64,000 nucleotides of DNA from JADMJV01 sp964649085 (GTDB lineage: Bacteria; Vulcanimicrobiota; Xenobia; Xenobiales; JADMJV01): assembly GCA_964649085.1 (NCBI GenBank), contig CAZYPN010000008.1, positions 62,001-126,000 on the forward strand. The letters are read 5' to 3'. The notes under the pieces were generated by a model. The model was not told the DNA's origin. It worked only from the letters and a program-made list of their open reading frames with translations, and made no database searches. Positions 8,314 through 17,538 of the stretch are shown one piece after another. The position numbers were made by a program, and so were the translations under genes. Every line of letters starts with the position of its first letter. Position 1 is the first letter of the stretch.

Positions 8314-9564
8314 TCATACCAGACTGACCACCTCGCGCAGTGACCAACGTGCCCCCGTGGGGGTGTCTTGAACCTCGACGCCGGCCTGGGCCAGCTGCTC
8401 GCGAATCCGATCGGCCAGCTGAAACTGGCGCTCGGCTCGAGCCTCCCGGCGCAAGTCCAGCAAAAATTCCACCAGCGGCTTGAGCAGACTGGTGGGACTT
8501 TGCAGCCCCCGCTGGGCAGCCTCTCCCAACTGCGCCAGCAAGCTGCGAAACAGCCCCCGCGCCAGTTCGCGATGATGAGCGTCGGAGTCGCCACTCCACT
8601 CTTGCAACACCTGCTCGATGTCGAGCAAATATTGAGTGGCCCGCAAGCCCTCTGCAGCCAGCAGGGAATGCTGAAAGCCTGCGGCCAGCGGCTCCACCTG
8701 CTGAGTGATCAGCCCCTGCGTCACCTCGCATCGGGCATCTCCAGCAGCGGGAGCCGACACGCCGGTGAGGCCTGTCCGGCTGGAACCCGGCTGATGAAGC
8801 TGCTCGAGCGAGCCCCGAGTGCCGCTGGGAAAGAACTCGGACTGGCCCCGCTGACGCAGAGTAAAACCACCCTTGCCGGCAACCTCAAACCAGCCGTTCT
8901 GCAAGTCCAGCGTCAAGGCGGTGTGTTCGTCGACTCCCCAAATCCACAGGTCAGACTCGAGAGTCGCTTCGAGCACGCTCAGTCGTCGCTCGCCTAAATA
9001 GCAGTAACGGGTATCGTGGTTTCCTCCAACCGTATTGTTGTAATGAGGCAGGACCAGAGCCCGGAACCCCAGGGCGGGAAGAATATCCAACCCGGGTAGC
9101 CAGTGCGGTTCCTGGCCCACTTTGTAAATCTCGTAGACGGGCAAGCACAGCGCCCCCACGGCACAGGCCGCGGCGCTGGCCAGCACCACCACGGAAGCCT
9201 TATCGCGAAGCTTTTCCAAAAAAATGGTGGGAACCTCAGATTTCGACCAGTGTCGCAGAGCATAGCTGGGACTGCCCGGTCCGGCGAAGAGATAGTTGGC
9301 CGCGCGCAAGGAGCGGTAAGCCAGCTGGCGCTCGACCTCGGCCTGCTCACAATGCCGAAACTGTGCCACTTTGAGGGAATGACCCAGGCTCTGCTGGAAA
9401 AACTCGACCGTCTTGGCGCTGAGCACGTCGGCATTCTCTTGGAATCCGTAGGGAGTATCGAGCCAAATACAACGGGGCGAGTCCAGGCTGGCCAACAGTT
9501 CTCGATGGACTCCTACCAGGCTCGGGGCCGTTTCCCCCGATCCCATCAGGACGAGTTTACTCAC
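8314..9564 (-). CDS. S51 peptidase-like domain fused to CysRS C-terminal domain
   Basis: Residues about 1-240 match the cyanophycinase/dipeptidase E (S51) class I amidotransferase-like fold. They have the opening MGSGETAPS, FAGPGSPSYAL and a candidate nucleophile serine in VLASAAACAVGA, then the block ALVLPHYNNT. The last part (about 280-416) is the helical C-terminal domain of cysteinyl-tRNA synthetase, with AERQFQLADRIREQLAQAGV and EVQDTPTGARW almost as in CysS. No synthetase catalytic core (HIGH or KMSKS) is present, so this is not a CysRS. The GTG start overlaps the MFS gene stop by eight bases. Confidence 0.75.
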   Translation of the reverse strand: MSKLVLMGSGETAPSLVGVHRELLASLDSPRCIWLDTPYGFQENADVLSAKTVEFFQQSLGHSLKVAQFRHCEQAEVERQLAYRSLRAANYLFAGPGSPSYALRHWSKSEVPTIFLEKLRDKASVVVLASAAACAVGALCLPVYEIYKVGQEPHWLPGLDILPALGFRALVLPHYNNTVGGNHDTRYCYLGERRLSVLEATLESDLWIWGVDEHTALTLDLQNGWFEVAGKGGFTLRQRGQSEFFPSGTRGSLEQLHQPGSSRTGLTGVSAPAAGDARCEVTQGLITQQVEPLAAGFQHSLLAAEGLRATQYLLDIEQVLQEWSGDSDAHHRELARGLFRSLLAQLGEAAQRGLQSPTSLLKPLVEFLLDLRREARAERQFQLADRIREQLAQAGVEVQDTPTGARWSLREVVSLV

Positions 9565-10909
9565 GGGACGGGCGCAAGCCCTCCGGCTGCGGCAGGCGAC
9601 GCAAACTGCGACTTCGGCGTCGAGCGAGCCGGGTTCGAGTGCGCAGCACGAAATGGCTTAACCGAAGCGGGGCTGCCAGAGACACTTGGGGAATAGCCCT
9701 GGCCGAAGCAACATCGGGCCGCGACAGCAACTGCAAAGCTCCCAAGCGGGCCAGCCCTGCCAGCAGGAACAGGCCAGCGTAGGCCCCCGGAAGGCTCCAG
9801 AGCCAGAGCGCGCCCAGGCTAGATCCCAGCATCATCGCCAGGGTATTGAAGATGGAGAAGCGAGTCAGAACACTGGTTCGCTCGGCCGCCGGGATGGCCT
9901 CGAGGTAGACCAGCGTGACTCCCAGGTCGTAGGCGGCCAGACACACGCCGGTAAAACCCTGAACCAGCAGGCAAGCCAGCAAGCTCTGGGGAGCCAGCAA
10001 CCAGAGCAGCGGAACCAGGGCCAGCCCCACACCGCTGGCCTGAAACAGGCGACGCGGACCCAGGCAATGGGCGATGCGCCCCAAGCGGGGCAGCACAAAA
10101 ATCTTGCTGAAGGTTGCCGCTGAAAGGCAAAGCATCAGCGAGCCATAGCCAAGATGCCTTTGTTGGGCCAAGTAAGGCACAAGAAAAGGCGCTGCCAGGT
10201 TCAAAGAAAGCTGCGCGCCGAGCATGTAAACCAGCGGACGGGCTTTGGGACTGTCGAGAATCAGTCGCACCGCCGACTCCAACCCCAGAACGCGGTAGTT
10301 CTTGGGCAATGGCAGCGGCTCGCTCTGCCGCGACATACAATAGGCGCCCAGCAACCGCGCACAGCCGGCCAGCGTGAACAGAAGGTTGAAAATCGGCAAA
10401 GCGATGCCCGACTTCTGGCCCAGAGCCAGCACCCCGCTGGCCGCCATCATCGTGGTCCATTGGACAAACTGGCAAAAAGCGTTGCGCTGGCTGAAGAAGC
10501 GGGCCCGCAAGCGCGAGGGCACCACGCTGTCCATCCAGGTGTTCCAGGCCGGCCCCACCGACCAGCCGGCAGCCCAGTAAAGGCTGACCAGTGAGAAAAT
10601 GACCCACAACGGCAGGGAAGTCCAGGTGGACCCCAGCCCCAGAGCCAACAGACACAGAGCCTGCAGCGTGACCATGGCCACCGACCAGCGCCGCACCGAG
10701 CCCACTTTGCCCAGAGCCCAGGGAGCCAGGTTTTGCAGCAGGGCCCCCAAGAACAGGGGCACGGTGGTGATCTGTCCGCTGGCCAGGGCCGAATGCCCGG
10801 CCGCCAGCACGAAGGGCGAGAGAGAACTTTCGCCGGCTCCGGCCATCACACAGTAGGACGAGCCTTCCCGCGTGATCCAGCGTAAATCTTGGCGGAGCCT
10901 GGTGGTCAT
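9557..10909 (-). CDS. MFS-type transporter
   Basis: The 450-aa protein shows about twelve hydrophobic segments, with the loop residues expected of the major facilitator superfamily between helices 2 and 3. The C-terminal cytoplasmic tail is strongly basic (RTRTRLARRRSRSLRR). Substrate cannot be predicted. Gene coupling with the S51/CysRS-tail fusion (8-base overlap) suggests the two work on the same small molecule, possibly a peptide or amino-acid conjugate, but that is inference. It is divergent from the inositol operon at 10988. Confidence 0.8.
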   Translation of the reverse strand: MTTRLRQDLRWITREGSSYCVMAGAGESSLSPFVLAAGHSALASGQITTVPLFLGALLQNLAPWALGKVGSVRRWSVAMVTLQALCLLALGLGSTWTSLPLWVIFSLVSLYWAAGWSVGPAWNTWMDSVVPSRLRARFFSQRNAFCQFVQWTTMMAASGVLALGQKSGIALPIFNLLFTLAGCARLLGAYCMSRQSEPLPLPKNYRVLGLESAVRLILDSPKARPLVYMLGAQLSLNLAAPFLVPYLAQQRHLGYGSLMLCLSAATFSKIFVLPRLGRIAHCLGPRRLFQASGVGLALVPLLWLLAPQSLLACLLVQGFTGVCLAAYDLGVTLVYLEAIPAAERTSVLTRFSIFNTLAMMLGSSLGALWLWSLPGAYAGLFLLAGLARLGALQLLSRPDVASARAIPQVSLAAPLRLSHFVLRTRTRLARRRSRSLRRLPQPEGLRPSRE

Positions 10910-10950
10910 CGAGGCGCATCATACCCGTTGGCAAGCCCGACTAACCACGC

Positions 10951-10979
10951 TTGACATGTGAATTTTCCTACGAAATGAT
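10951..10979 (+). promoter_or_regulatory. sigma70-type promoter, leaderless
   Basis: TTGACA (10951-10956) and AATGAT (10974-10979) are separated by 17 bases. The ATG of the downstream gene begins nine bases after the -10 box, so transcription would start at or within a few bases of the start codon, and no ribosome-binding site is possible. Confidence 0.6.
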
Positions 10980-10987
10980 GCTTTTCT

Positions 10988-11776
10988 ATGCAAGACCGTT
11001 GGGCCCTGGCCTATGCCCGAGAAGGCCCGCAATGCCCCCACCCGCATTGGATCGAGCCCCCCTCGGGGCACTTTTTCGCAGATCCTTTCCTCGTCGAGCG
11101 GAACGGCCAGCCCTGGGTGTTCTTCGAGGACTTTTCAGCAGCTACGGGTCGGGGCCACATCGCGGCCTCACCCTTGCTGCAACCCGACCCCCAGCCGGCG
11201 CTGTGCCTGGACTGGCATCTTTCCTACCCCTACCTGGTAGAGATCGGCGACGAACTCTTCTGTATTCCGGAACAACACGAGCGAAACCAGGTGTCTCTCT
11301 ATCGTTGCCTGGAGTTTCCCGGGCGATGGACCCAGGAAGCAGTTTTGCTGGATGGGTTTGCGGGAGTCGATCCTACGGTAATTTGGTGGGACGAAAGTTG
11401 GTGGATGTGGCTGGGAGATCAGCGGAGACGGGCACGCGATCGGGTGTTTCTCTTCTCCGCCCCCAGCCTGACGGGGCCCTGGCGAGAGCATCGGCAGAGC
11501 CCCGCCATCCTGCGCCACGATCTTGCTCGCCCCGGGGGAAAACCCTGGCTCGAGCACGGTCGTTGGATGCGCCCGGCCCAGAACCGTAGTCGCACCTACG
11601 GTGGTGGCTTGGTGGTCTATGCGGTGGAGGTCCTGAGCCACGACACCTACTGTGAAAGCGAACAGCGGCGCTGGGACCCCCTGCCCCACTGGCCCTATCC
11701 TGATGGTCTGCATCACGTTTGCCGACTGGGAGATTGGACTTGCTGGGACGCCAAGCGCTTTGTGGAGGAACTGTAA
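10988..11776 (+). CDS. GINT1-like / GH43-like five-bladed propeller protein
   Basis: The 262-aa protein resembles the N-terminal propeller module of glucosamine inositolphosphorylceramide transferase and GH43/GH32-like folds. It has FFADPFLVERNG and VFFEDFS, a LSYPYLVEIGDELFCIPE blade, VDPTVIWW and WWMWLGD. The repeated acid-aromatic blades fit a sugar-binding or glycosyl-transferring site. No signal peptide is present. The stop overlaps the start of inositol-1-phosphate synthase (TAATG), so it is cotranscribed with the enzyme that makes inositol phosphate. A role in an inositol glycolipid or glycoconjugate is therefore plausible. Confidence 0.65.
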   Translation: MQDRWALAYAREGPQCPHPHWIEPPSGHFFADPFLVERNGQPWVFFEDFSAATGRGHIAASPLLQPDPQPALCLDWHLSYPYLVEIGDELFCIPEQHERNQVSLYRCLEFPGRWTQEAVLLDGFAGVDPTVIWWDESWWMWLGDQRRRARDRVFLFSAPSLTGPWREHRQSPAILRHDLARPGGKPWLEHGRWMRPAQNRSRTYGGGLVVYAVEVLSHDTYCESEQRRWDPLPHWPYPDGLHHVCRLGDWTCWDAKRFVEEL

Positions 11777-12864
11777 TGTCGGAAATTCGTCTGGCCATCG
11801 TTGGGGCCGGAAACTGCGCCAGCTCTCTGGTCCAGGGCTTGGATTATTATCGAGAGGAAGACCGCTCCGGGCTGATCCAGCAGGAAATCGGTGGTTATCG
11901 AGTAGCGGACATCCGCGTGGTGGCCGTATTCGACGTCGATGAGCGCAAGGTGGGAAAACCCCTGGGAACGGCTCTGCGAGCCGAGCCCAACTGCACCCCC
12001 TGGTTCGCCCGTGACCTGAGTGGCGAGGGTCCCGTTGTCCAGATGGGCCCTGTGCTCGATGGCGTGGCGCCCCATATGGCCGACTACCCGGCTGCGGAAT
12101 CGTTCCGGCCAGCCCAACTCGAGCCTGTCGACGTGGTCAAAGTGCTACGCGATACCCGGGCCAACGTGCTGATCAACTATCTGCCGGTGGGCTCCGAGCA
12201 GGCGGTGCGCTTCTATGCCGAGGCCTGCCTGGAAGCCGGGGTAGCCATGGTCAACTGTATGCCGGTATTTATCGCCTCTGACCCGGCCTGGGCCAAACGC
12301 TTCAGCGACCTCAAGCTGCCTATCGTCGGCGACGACATCAAATCGCAACTGGGCGCAACCATTGTGCACCGAACCCTGGCCCAGCTATTCGCCGAGCGCG
12401 GCATTACCGTCAAGCGAAGCTATCAGCTGAACACGGGTGGCAACACCGATTTCCTCAATATGCTGAGTCAGGAGCGCTTGCGCTCCAAGCGCATTTCCAA
12501 AACCGAGGCCGTCAGTTCGGCCCTACCCGCCGAACATGACTCTCAACTGCACATCGGTCCGTCTGACTATGTGCCCTGGCTCAAGGACAACAAGTGCTGC
12601 TTCCTGCGCATCGAAGGCGAGGGCTTTGCTGGCCAACCCATTGAACTGGAACTGCGGCTGTCGGTGATGGATTCGCCCAACAGCGCGGGTTGCGCCATGG
12701 ACGCCATCCGTTACTGCGCGGCGGCCCGTGACCGCGGCCTGGGAGGGCCGCTGCTGCCCCCCTCGGCCTTCTTCATGAAGCGCCCTCCGGTGCAGATGAC
12801 CCTCGAAGCAGCCCAGACCGGCATGCATGAGCTGCTCTCGCGGCCCATGCTAACCCGCACCTGA
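11776..12864 (+). CDS. ino1: myo-inositol-1-phosphate synthase
   Basis: The 362-aa enzyme should convert glucose 6-phosphate to 1L-myo-inositol 1-phosphate using NAD. The Rossmann motif VGAGNCASSL is at residues 9-18. The prokaryotic INO1 signatures NYLPVGSE, VNCMPVFIAS, LPIVGDDIKSQLGAT, YQLNTGGNTDFLN and the C-terminal MDSPNSAG are all intact. The length matches actinobacterial and thermophile enzymes, not the longer eukaryotic form. It is coupled to the GINT1-like gene upstream. Its end overlaps the convergent glycosyltransferase by 15 bases. An inositol monophosphatase is encoded about 7.4 kb downstream. Confidence 0.95.
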   Translation: MSEIRLAIVGAGNCASSLVQGLDYYREEDRSGLIQQEIGGYRVADIRVVAVFDVDERKVGKPLGTALRAEPNCTPWFARDLSGEGPVVQMGPVLDGVAPHMADYPAAESFRPAQLEPVDVVKVLRDTRANVLINYLPVGSEQAVRFYAEACLEAGVAMVNCMPVFIASDPAWAKRFSDLKLPIVGDDIKSQLGATIVHRTLAQLFAERGITVKRSYQLNTGGNTDFLNMLSQERLRSKRISKTEAVSSALPAEHDSQLHIGPSDYVPWLKDNKCCFLRIEGEGFAGQPIELELRLSVMDSPNSAGCAMDAIRYCAAARDRGLGGPLLPPSAFFMKRPPVQMTLEAAQTGMHELLSRPMLTRT

Positions 12865-13887
12865 AGCTCGCACCAACCAGCGTTCCCAACGCTCGACGCA
12901 ACGGGTCCAGCGGTAGGCTTCGGCCAACTGCAGGACCCGTTTTCGTTGGCCCTCGTCGAGCAGTTCGCCGGGGCGCCAGGGCAGTCCCAGTCGGCGCAAA
13001 CGTCGAGCCCAGTCGCTGTCGGGGCGCAACCCCAGACCAACTCCGTGATTGAGTGCTTCCAGCATGCTCAGACCGAAAGTTTCATAGTCGCTGAAATTGA
13101 GCAATTGATGCAGACTGCGATAGAAGCCGCTCATCTCGGCATGACGCAGCGGGCCCAGATATTCAACGGCCGGATGGGCCGGTCCGCTGGTTCCCGCCAC
13201 CCGAAGGCGAAAGTCGCGCCCCTGGCTGCGCGCCTTGTCGAGCCAGGCCAGCGCCTGACTCAAGTTCTTGATCGGGTCGTTGCGTGCCGCCCAACCAAAC
13301 CAGTAGGGGGGACCGCCCGCGGGAGACTGGACCTCGGTGGGCTCGACCCCGGGTCGCAATACCGAACCCCGCAAATTGGGATAAAACATACGAGCGTGGT
13401 GCAGGTCGTGCCAGTGCAGGAAACCGCAGTCAGCGTATTCGATAAGTTGTGACTCACTCTCGAGGCGAACTCGTTCCAGGGCGGTTTGCGGGCGCCCTTT
13501 CTGGGCCTGCAGGGTGTGAAACACGATCCCCCCGGGCAAACCCAGGCGGCGCATCAAATAGGCGGACATCCAGTAGTGGGCGCTCACCAAAGCAACAGGC
13601 TGTTGTTCGGCCAACCAGCCCCGAAGCCGCGTCTCGAACTCGGGCAGACAGTTCCAGGCCTGGCGCCGGGTCCAGGGAAGCCTCGCCGAGCAGGGCAGAC
13701 GCACCACGCGAACCCTGTCCGAGAGTCGAACCTCTTCGGGTTGCTCGCCCAGCGAACGAGTCACCACCACGGTTTCCATTTGGGTATGGGCAAGCAAACC
13801 CCGCAGGAGGATGTTCATTCCGCCCGAGAGATGTTCGCCGGGTTCCTCGGTGGGACAGGTGTGATAGCTCAGCAGCAGGTGTCGCAA
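12850..13887 (-). CDS. GT4-like glycosyltransferase
   Basis: The 345-aa protein has the layout of GT-B family 4 transferases. An N-terminal half contains EHLSGGMNILLRGLLAH, and a C-terminal half contains WFGWAARNDPIKNLSQAL, a VEYLGPLRHAEMSGFYRSLHQLLNFSDYETFGLSMLEAL block (donor-binding E-x7-E region) and GVGLGLRPD. I chose the TTG at 13887 because it lies just inside the end of the upstream gene (19-base overlap) and the longer open frame reads through that gene. With the facing inositol genes it may add a sugar to an inositol lipid, but donor and acceptor are unknown. Confidence 0.75.
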   Translation of the reverse strand: MRHLLLSYHTCPTEEPGEHLSGGMNILLRGLLAHTQMETVVVTRSLGEQPEEVRLSDRVRVVRLPCSARLPWTRRQAWNCLPEFETRLRGWLAEQQPVALVSAHYWMSAYLMRRLGLPGGIVFHTLQAQKGRPQTALERVRLESESQLIEYADCGFLHWHDLHHARMFYPNLRGSVLRPGVEPTEVQSPAGGPPYWFGWAARNDPIKNLSQALAWLDKARSQGRDFRLRVAGTSGPAHPAVEYLGPLRHAEMSGFYRSLHQLLNFSDYETFGLSMLEALNHGVGLGLRPDSDWARRLRRLGLPWRPGELLDEGQRKRVLQLAEAYRWTRCVERWERWLVRASGAG

Positions 13888-14753
13888 GCCGCCCCCAGAC
13901 GCAGGCGATAGACCGCCCGATCTCGCCCTCCCAAGTCGTATTTGTAGCGCTCGGTGCCGCGCAGGAAATCGTATTCGCGAAAGCCGCTGGCGCACGATTG
14001 TTCGATACAGTGACTCAAGAGCACCACCCCGGGAGCCAGCCCGGCGGCCTCTGGGGCATAGCCCGAATTGTAAAGATGGACCACCCCGGCGAAACGGATA
14101 TGAAACAAACTGGCCAGCGGAACGGTGCCGTCCCAGAGCGTTACCAACCAGAGCATTTCCTGTCGATCCAGGCTGAGCGCCAGAGAGCGGAAGAACTCTT
14201 CCATGGAACCCTGCATAAAGTCGGCCTTGCGGGGGCTGCTTCGACGGTGCAGGTCGAGGAACACTTCCAAATCTGCCAGGCCCTGACTGATCCTCAGTCC
14301 AGAACCGGCCATGCGCTCGGCCCGTCGACGCTTGCGCAGCAGTTCGTGGCGTTGCTTCTTGGTAAGGCTTTGCAGGTAGCTCTCAAAGCCGCCCGCCAGC
14401 GACAGAAAAGGCGACTGCTCGACCTCTTCCACCAGGTCGTCCGGGCCGACCAGCTGCAATGCCCAGGCGTCGGGAGCCAGATTGGGAAAACTTACCGGCG
14501 CGTCCCAGTGGCCAATTTCTTCTCGCAACGAAGGTGCCAATCCGGCGGGTGAGCCGAGCACGTCCAGACGGTCGGCCACCTCCTCGCCTCCCAGCAGCTC
14601 CCAATATCGCGGACCACGATGCAGCAGCAGCCAGCTCTGGTTTTGATTCCAAAGGCCCAGTTTCAGTGGACCCGCGAAGTGTTGGACCCAGGGTTGCAAG
14701 AACATGGGCGTGAGAAAGGGCGAGGGGCGGGAATGCTCAAGGACCTTTTCCAT
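13869..14753 (-). CDS. FemAB/GNAT-like acyl- or aminoacyltransferase
   Basis: The 294-aa protein shows the GNAT-type (DUF482/FemAB-like) core. It has the arginine/lysine-rich helix KKQRHELLRKRRRAERM, then FLDLHRRSSPRKADFM, LWLVTLWDGTVPLASLFHI, VHLYNSGYAPEAAGLAPGVVLLSHCIE and the diagnostic EYDFLRGTERYKYDLGGR. Relatives transfer amino-acyl or acyl groups in capsule or peptidoglycan pathways. The ATG at 14753 is the first start not running into the divergent PilX-like gene. The gene overlaps the glycosyltransferase, so both are likely one transcript acting in surface glycan assembly. Confidence 0.75.
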   Translation of the reverse strand: MEKVLEHSRPSPFLTPMFLQPWVQHFAGPLKLGLWNQNQSWLLLHRGPRYWELLGGEEVADRLDVLGSPAGLAPSLREEIGHWDAPVSFPNLAPDAWALQLVGPDDLVEEVEQSPFLSLAGGFESYLQSLTKKQRHELLRKRRRAERMAGSGLRISQGLADLEVFLDLHRRSSPRKADFMQGSMEEFFRSLALSLDRQEMLWLVTLWDGTVPLASLFHIRFAGVVHLYNSGYAPEAAGLAPGVVLLSHCIEQSCASGFREYDFLRGTERYKYDLGGRDRAVYRLRLGAACDTCC

Positions 14754-14844
14754 CCACAGAGTCGTGTCGAGAGAATTGAGATTATCCAGCCAGCACCACA
14801 CAGCCAGCGGGTTCCTGTTCCCGGTTGGTTTTCCTGGAAGGCCT

Positions 14845-14873
14845 TTGCCAACCGTTGCGATTACTGGTATCCT
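14845..14873 (+). promoter_or_regulatory. promoter of first pilin cluster, near-leaderless
   Basis: TTGCCA (14845-14850), a 17-base spacer and TATCCT (14868-14873) lie directly before the ATG at 14883. The nine-base gap leaves at most a few transcribed bases before the start codon. No Shine-Dalgarno sequence is present. Confidence 0.5.
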
Positions 14874-14882
14874 TAGCGCCAG

Positions 14883-17141
14883 ATGCGGCGTCGGCGGGGA
14901 ATTGCTCTGGTCACCATTATGCTCACACTCGTCGTGTTGACGATGCTGGCTACGAGCTTCGTGCAGTTGTCGCGCAACGGAATGATCTCCTCGCGACAAT
15001 ATCATCTGCGAGTGCAGGCCCAGCAGGCCTGCGAATGCGGCATCGACTACGCGCGAGCCAAGCTGGCCCAGGTTCACGGCTGGGCCGACTCAGGCTGGAC
15101 CGGCAACCCCAACTTTAGCGTGGGCGACTTGCAGGTCACCGAGTCGGGCAGCGGTCCCGACGATAACCTGGCCGAAGGTCGGCTGACCAATGGGGCCACC
15201 TTCCGTCTACGGGCTCAAAGCAACCTGATGGGTATCGGGGTGGTGCCCCCCCTGGCCTGGAGCCAGTCCGGCATCAATGTTCCCAAGCGTTGCGCCCTGG
15301 TTCGCGTGGAAGGCGAATACAAAGGCGTGCGCCGCGAAGTCGAGGTGGTGCTGGCCCGTCGCAGCAATGTCAGCGGGGCGATTTATGCCGGGCAGAACTT
15401 TGCCGTGACCACTCCGGGTGGCGACGATGCTTTGCGATTCTCCAGCACAGTGGCCCACGGGAATCGTCTGAAGGTCGAGGGTAATGTCTTTTTCCCCGAC
15501 CAGGAGGTGGTGCTCTTCGATGAGTCCGGAGGGCGGGGCCGGGTGCAATCGGGCCAGGACACCCACGTCAATTCGACGGTCAGTTTCAATCCTGCCGCCG
15601 GCACCATTACCTCAGCCTCGGGAACCTCGCTGCACAGCAATTCCGTGCTCAAGGGCCAGGTGTCGACCACCATCCAGGCTTCCATTCAAACCCACGAAGC
15701 CACGGCCGCCCCAAAATTCCATCCCAATCAGCTGGTTTCCAGCGGAGCCGGCAGCATTCCTCAGATCCCCCCAGGGCACTATCACTTCGAGGGGCCCAAC
15801 AATGTTACCTATACGGCTCCAGATGGAACCGTCGACACGGGCATTGTGGATGCCATTCCGGGGGTCCCGGTTTCGTTCTCCAACTATCGGTTTCTGCCCA
15901 TCGGCGAAGCCGAAGTTGTGGGCGACCTGACCATCACGGGCGAACTCAGGCGCCAACTGTATAACTCCGACGGCAGCCTGGGAGCGGTGGAAACCACCAG
16001 CTTCCCCGTCAGCCTCGGGGTGGGCTACAACACCAACGGCATTCCCCTGTCGGCCCAGCAAACCCCCAACAACCGGCTCACCGTGCACGGCAACGTATCC
16101 ATCGAGGGGGACCTGATCGGCAGCGGTCAACTGCGGGTGGAGAAAGACGCCGGACAGGGTGGCCAGCTCACGCTGTTGGGCAACAGCCGCCTGTCGGCCA
16201 CCCGCACCGACGGACTGGCTCTGACCACCGAAGGCAGTGTGCAATTTAAAGAAGTCAGCAGCGACGTCGACCTCACCTCCTTTGCCATGGGGGTGTCCGA
16301 CTTTACCTTCTTCAATCAAGCGGCCGACAATTTCTCCTCCATGGCCAGTTTCGTGGCGCCCGAATGGCCTTCGGGCTCCGTTAACGTCGACCCCTCCAGT
16401 GCTCTGGACGACTGGCGAACCCTGACTTCGGGAGCCAAAGGCGGGGTGGTGGGCGACTCGGATGAATTTGGCGATCGCCTGCGCAGCTCCCCTATTACCG
16501 TTACCGGGGGTTACGACAACTTTGTCAAGGCGAGCTTGCTGAGCGCGGGCAACACCACCCACGGGCAGCCCTTCCTCGGTCGCCTCTTCGAGTTTCCCGC
16601 TCCCGACGGCACGACCATCATGAAAACCGGAAACGAAATCCTCGGGGCCTTCACCTCCAACCTGCAAGAAGGGGAAATCGGCGCAGGACTGACGCTGGGC
16701 AAGCATATTCGCTTGCGAGAATTCATCAAAAGCGTCGACCGAGGTCAGCCCGACCTGGCCCTGGTGAACCTGTGGAATCGCACGCAGTTCGACATGAAGA
16801 ATGACGAAATTCGAGCCCTGGTGGCCAACCAGGTATCGGCCTACGACCAGGACGCCCGCGTCGCTGGTAAATCACTCAGCCAATATTTCAACGAAACCAA
16901 CCCGTATCAGGAGTCCATGCGTCAGGACTTTTTCTTCGGCGGCATTCTCCACGCGGCGGAAAACCTCTATGCACGATTGAACGGACCGTTCGTGCTGCTG
17001 GGAGCCATGATGGCCGAAGGCGATATCGGATTCGACCAGATGGTGAAGGGCGATATTGTCTTCGATCCGAGCAGCTTTGAAGACCAATTCGATCTGGCCA
17101 AGATGGGACTGCGCATTGCCTTTTACTGGTCCAACCCATAA
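14883..17141 (+). CDS. large PilX-like pilus-assembly protein
   Basis: The 752-aa protein starts MRRRRG-IALVTIMLTLVVLTMLATSF, the basic-Gly-hydrophobic pattern of PilX-type minor pilins. The long helix continues through QQACECGIDYARAKL. The remainder is a large, beta-rich, Gly/Ser/Thr-rich extracytoplasmic region with phrases such as IPPGHYHFEG that recur in other PilX/DUF7305-type proteins. PilX is normally about 170-500 aa, so this is unusually large. It begins a three-gene set (PilX-, PilV-, PilW-like) and should sit in a type IV pilus or type II secretion pseudopilus. Confidence 0.75.
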   Translation: MRRRRGIALVTIMLTLVVLTMLATSFVQLSRNGMISSRQYHLRVQAQQACECGIDYARAKLAQVHGWADSGWTGNPNFSVGDLQVTESGSGPDDNLAEGRLTNGATFRLRAQSNLMGIGVVPPLAWSQSGINVPKRCALVRVEGEYKGVRREVEVVLARRSNVSGAIYAGQNFAVTTPGGDDALRFSSTVAHGNRLKVEGNVFFPDQEVVLFDESGGRGRVQSGQDTHVNSTVSFNPAAGTITSASGTSLHSNSVLKGQVSTTIQASIQTHEATAAPKFHPNQLVSSGAGSIPQIPPGHYHFEGPNNVTYTAPDGTVDTGIVDAIPGVPVSFSNYRFLPIGEAEVVGDLTITGELRRQLYNSDGSLGAVETTSFPVSLGVGYNTNGIPLSAQQTPNNRLTVHGNVSIEGDLIGSGQLRVEKDAGQGGQLTLLGNSRLSATRTDGLALTTEGSVQFKEVSSDVDLTSFAMGVSDFTFFNQAADNFSSMASFVAPEWPSGSVNVDPSSALDDWRTLTSGAKGGVVGDSDEFGDRLRSSPITVTGGYDNFVKASLLSAGNTTHGQPFLGRLFEFPAPDGTTIMKTGNEILGAFTSNLQEGEIGAGLTLGKHIRLREFIKSVDRGQPDLALVNLWNRTQFDMKNDEIRALVANQVSAYDQDARVAGKSLSQYFNETNPYQESMRQDFFFGGILHAAENLYARLNGPFVLLGAMMAEGDIGFDQMVKGDIVFDPSSFEDQFDLAKMGLRIAFYWSNP

Positions 17142-17538
17142 AGCCAGAGCCGGATTGACGGTGATGGAAACGGTCATGGCTCTGGCGCTGCTGGCGGTGA
17201 TGCTGCTTTCTCTCTCAGCCCTCTTTCTCAAGCTGTTGGGCAGCACCGAAAAGGGCAGCGACCAGCAAGCCGGACTGCAGTTAGCCGAGCGGGTGCTGTC
17301 GGATGTCAGCCGCAGGCGCCAGTTTGCTTCGATGGCCAACCGCGACCATGTGGAACTCTACAATCACGATGACTCCAGCCCGACGGTGTTCAGCTACCAG
17401 GTCACCTGCACCAGCTATCAGATCGACCCGGACAGCGATCGTCTGTATTTTGTCGATGTTCACATCTGGTGGATGGGCGACCAGCGAGCCGGACAGGGGG
17501 CTCTGCACGCCCAGCTCGGTCGATTGGTGACGCCTTGA
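17116..17538 (+). CDS. PilV-like pseudopilin
   Basis: This 140-aa protein carries a class III prepilin signal: basic leader HKARAG, cleavage after Gly, then LTVMETVMALALLAVMLLSL with Glu at +5. The rest is a short beta domain. The TTG start at 17116 gives a 14-residue leader and overlaps the end of the PilX-like gene; an upstream ATG at 17056 would add 20 residues encoded inside that gene. The stop overlaps the next start (TTGA). It is a likely minor pseudopilin. Confidence 0.7.
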   Translation: MPFTGPTHKARAGLTVMETVMALALLAVMLLSLSALFLKLLGSTEKGSDQQAGLQLAERVLSDVSRRRQFASMANRDHVELYNHDDSSPTVFSYQVTCTSYQIDPDSDRLYFVDVHIWWMGDQRAGQGALHAQLGRLVTP

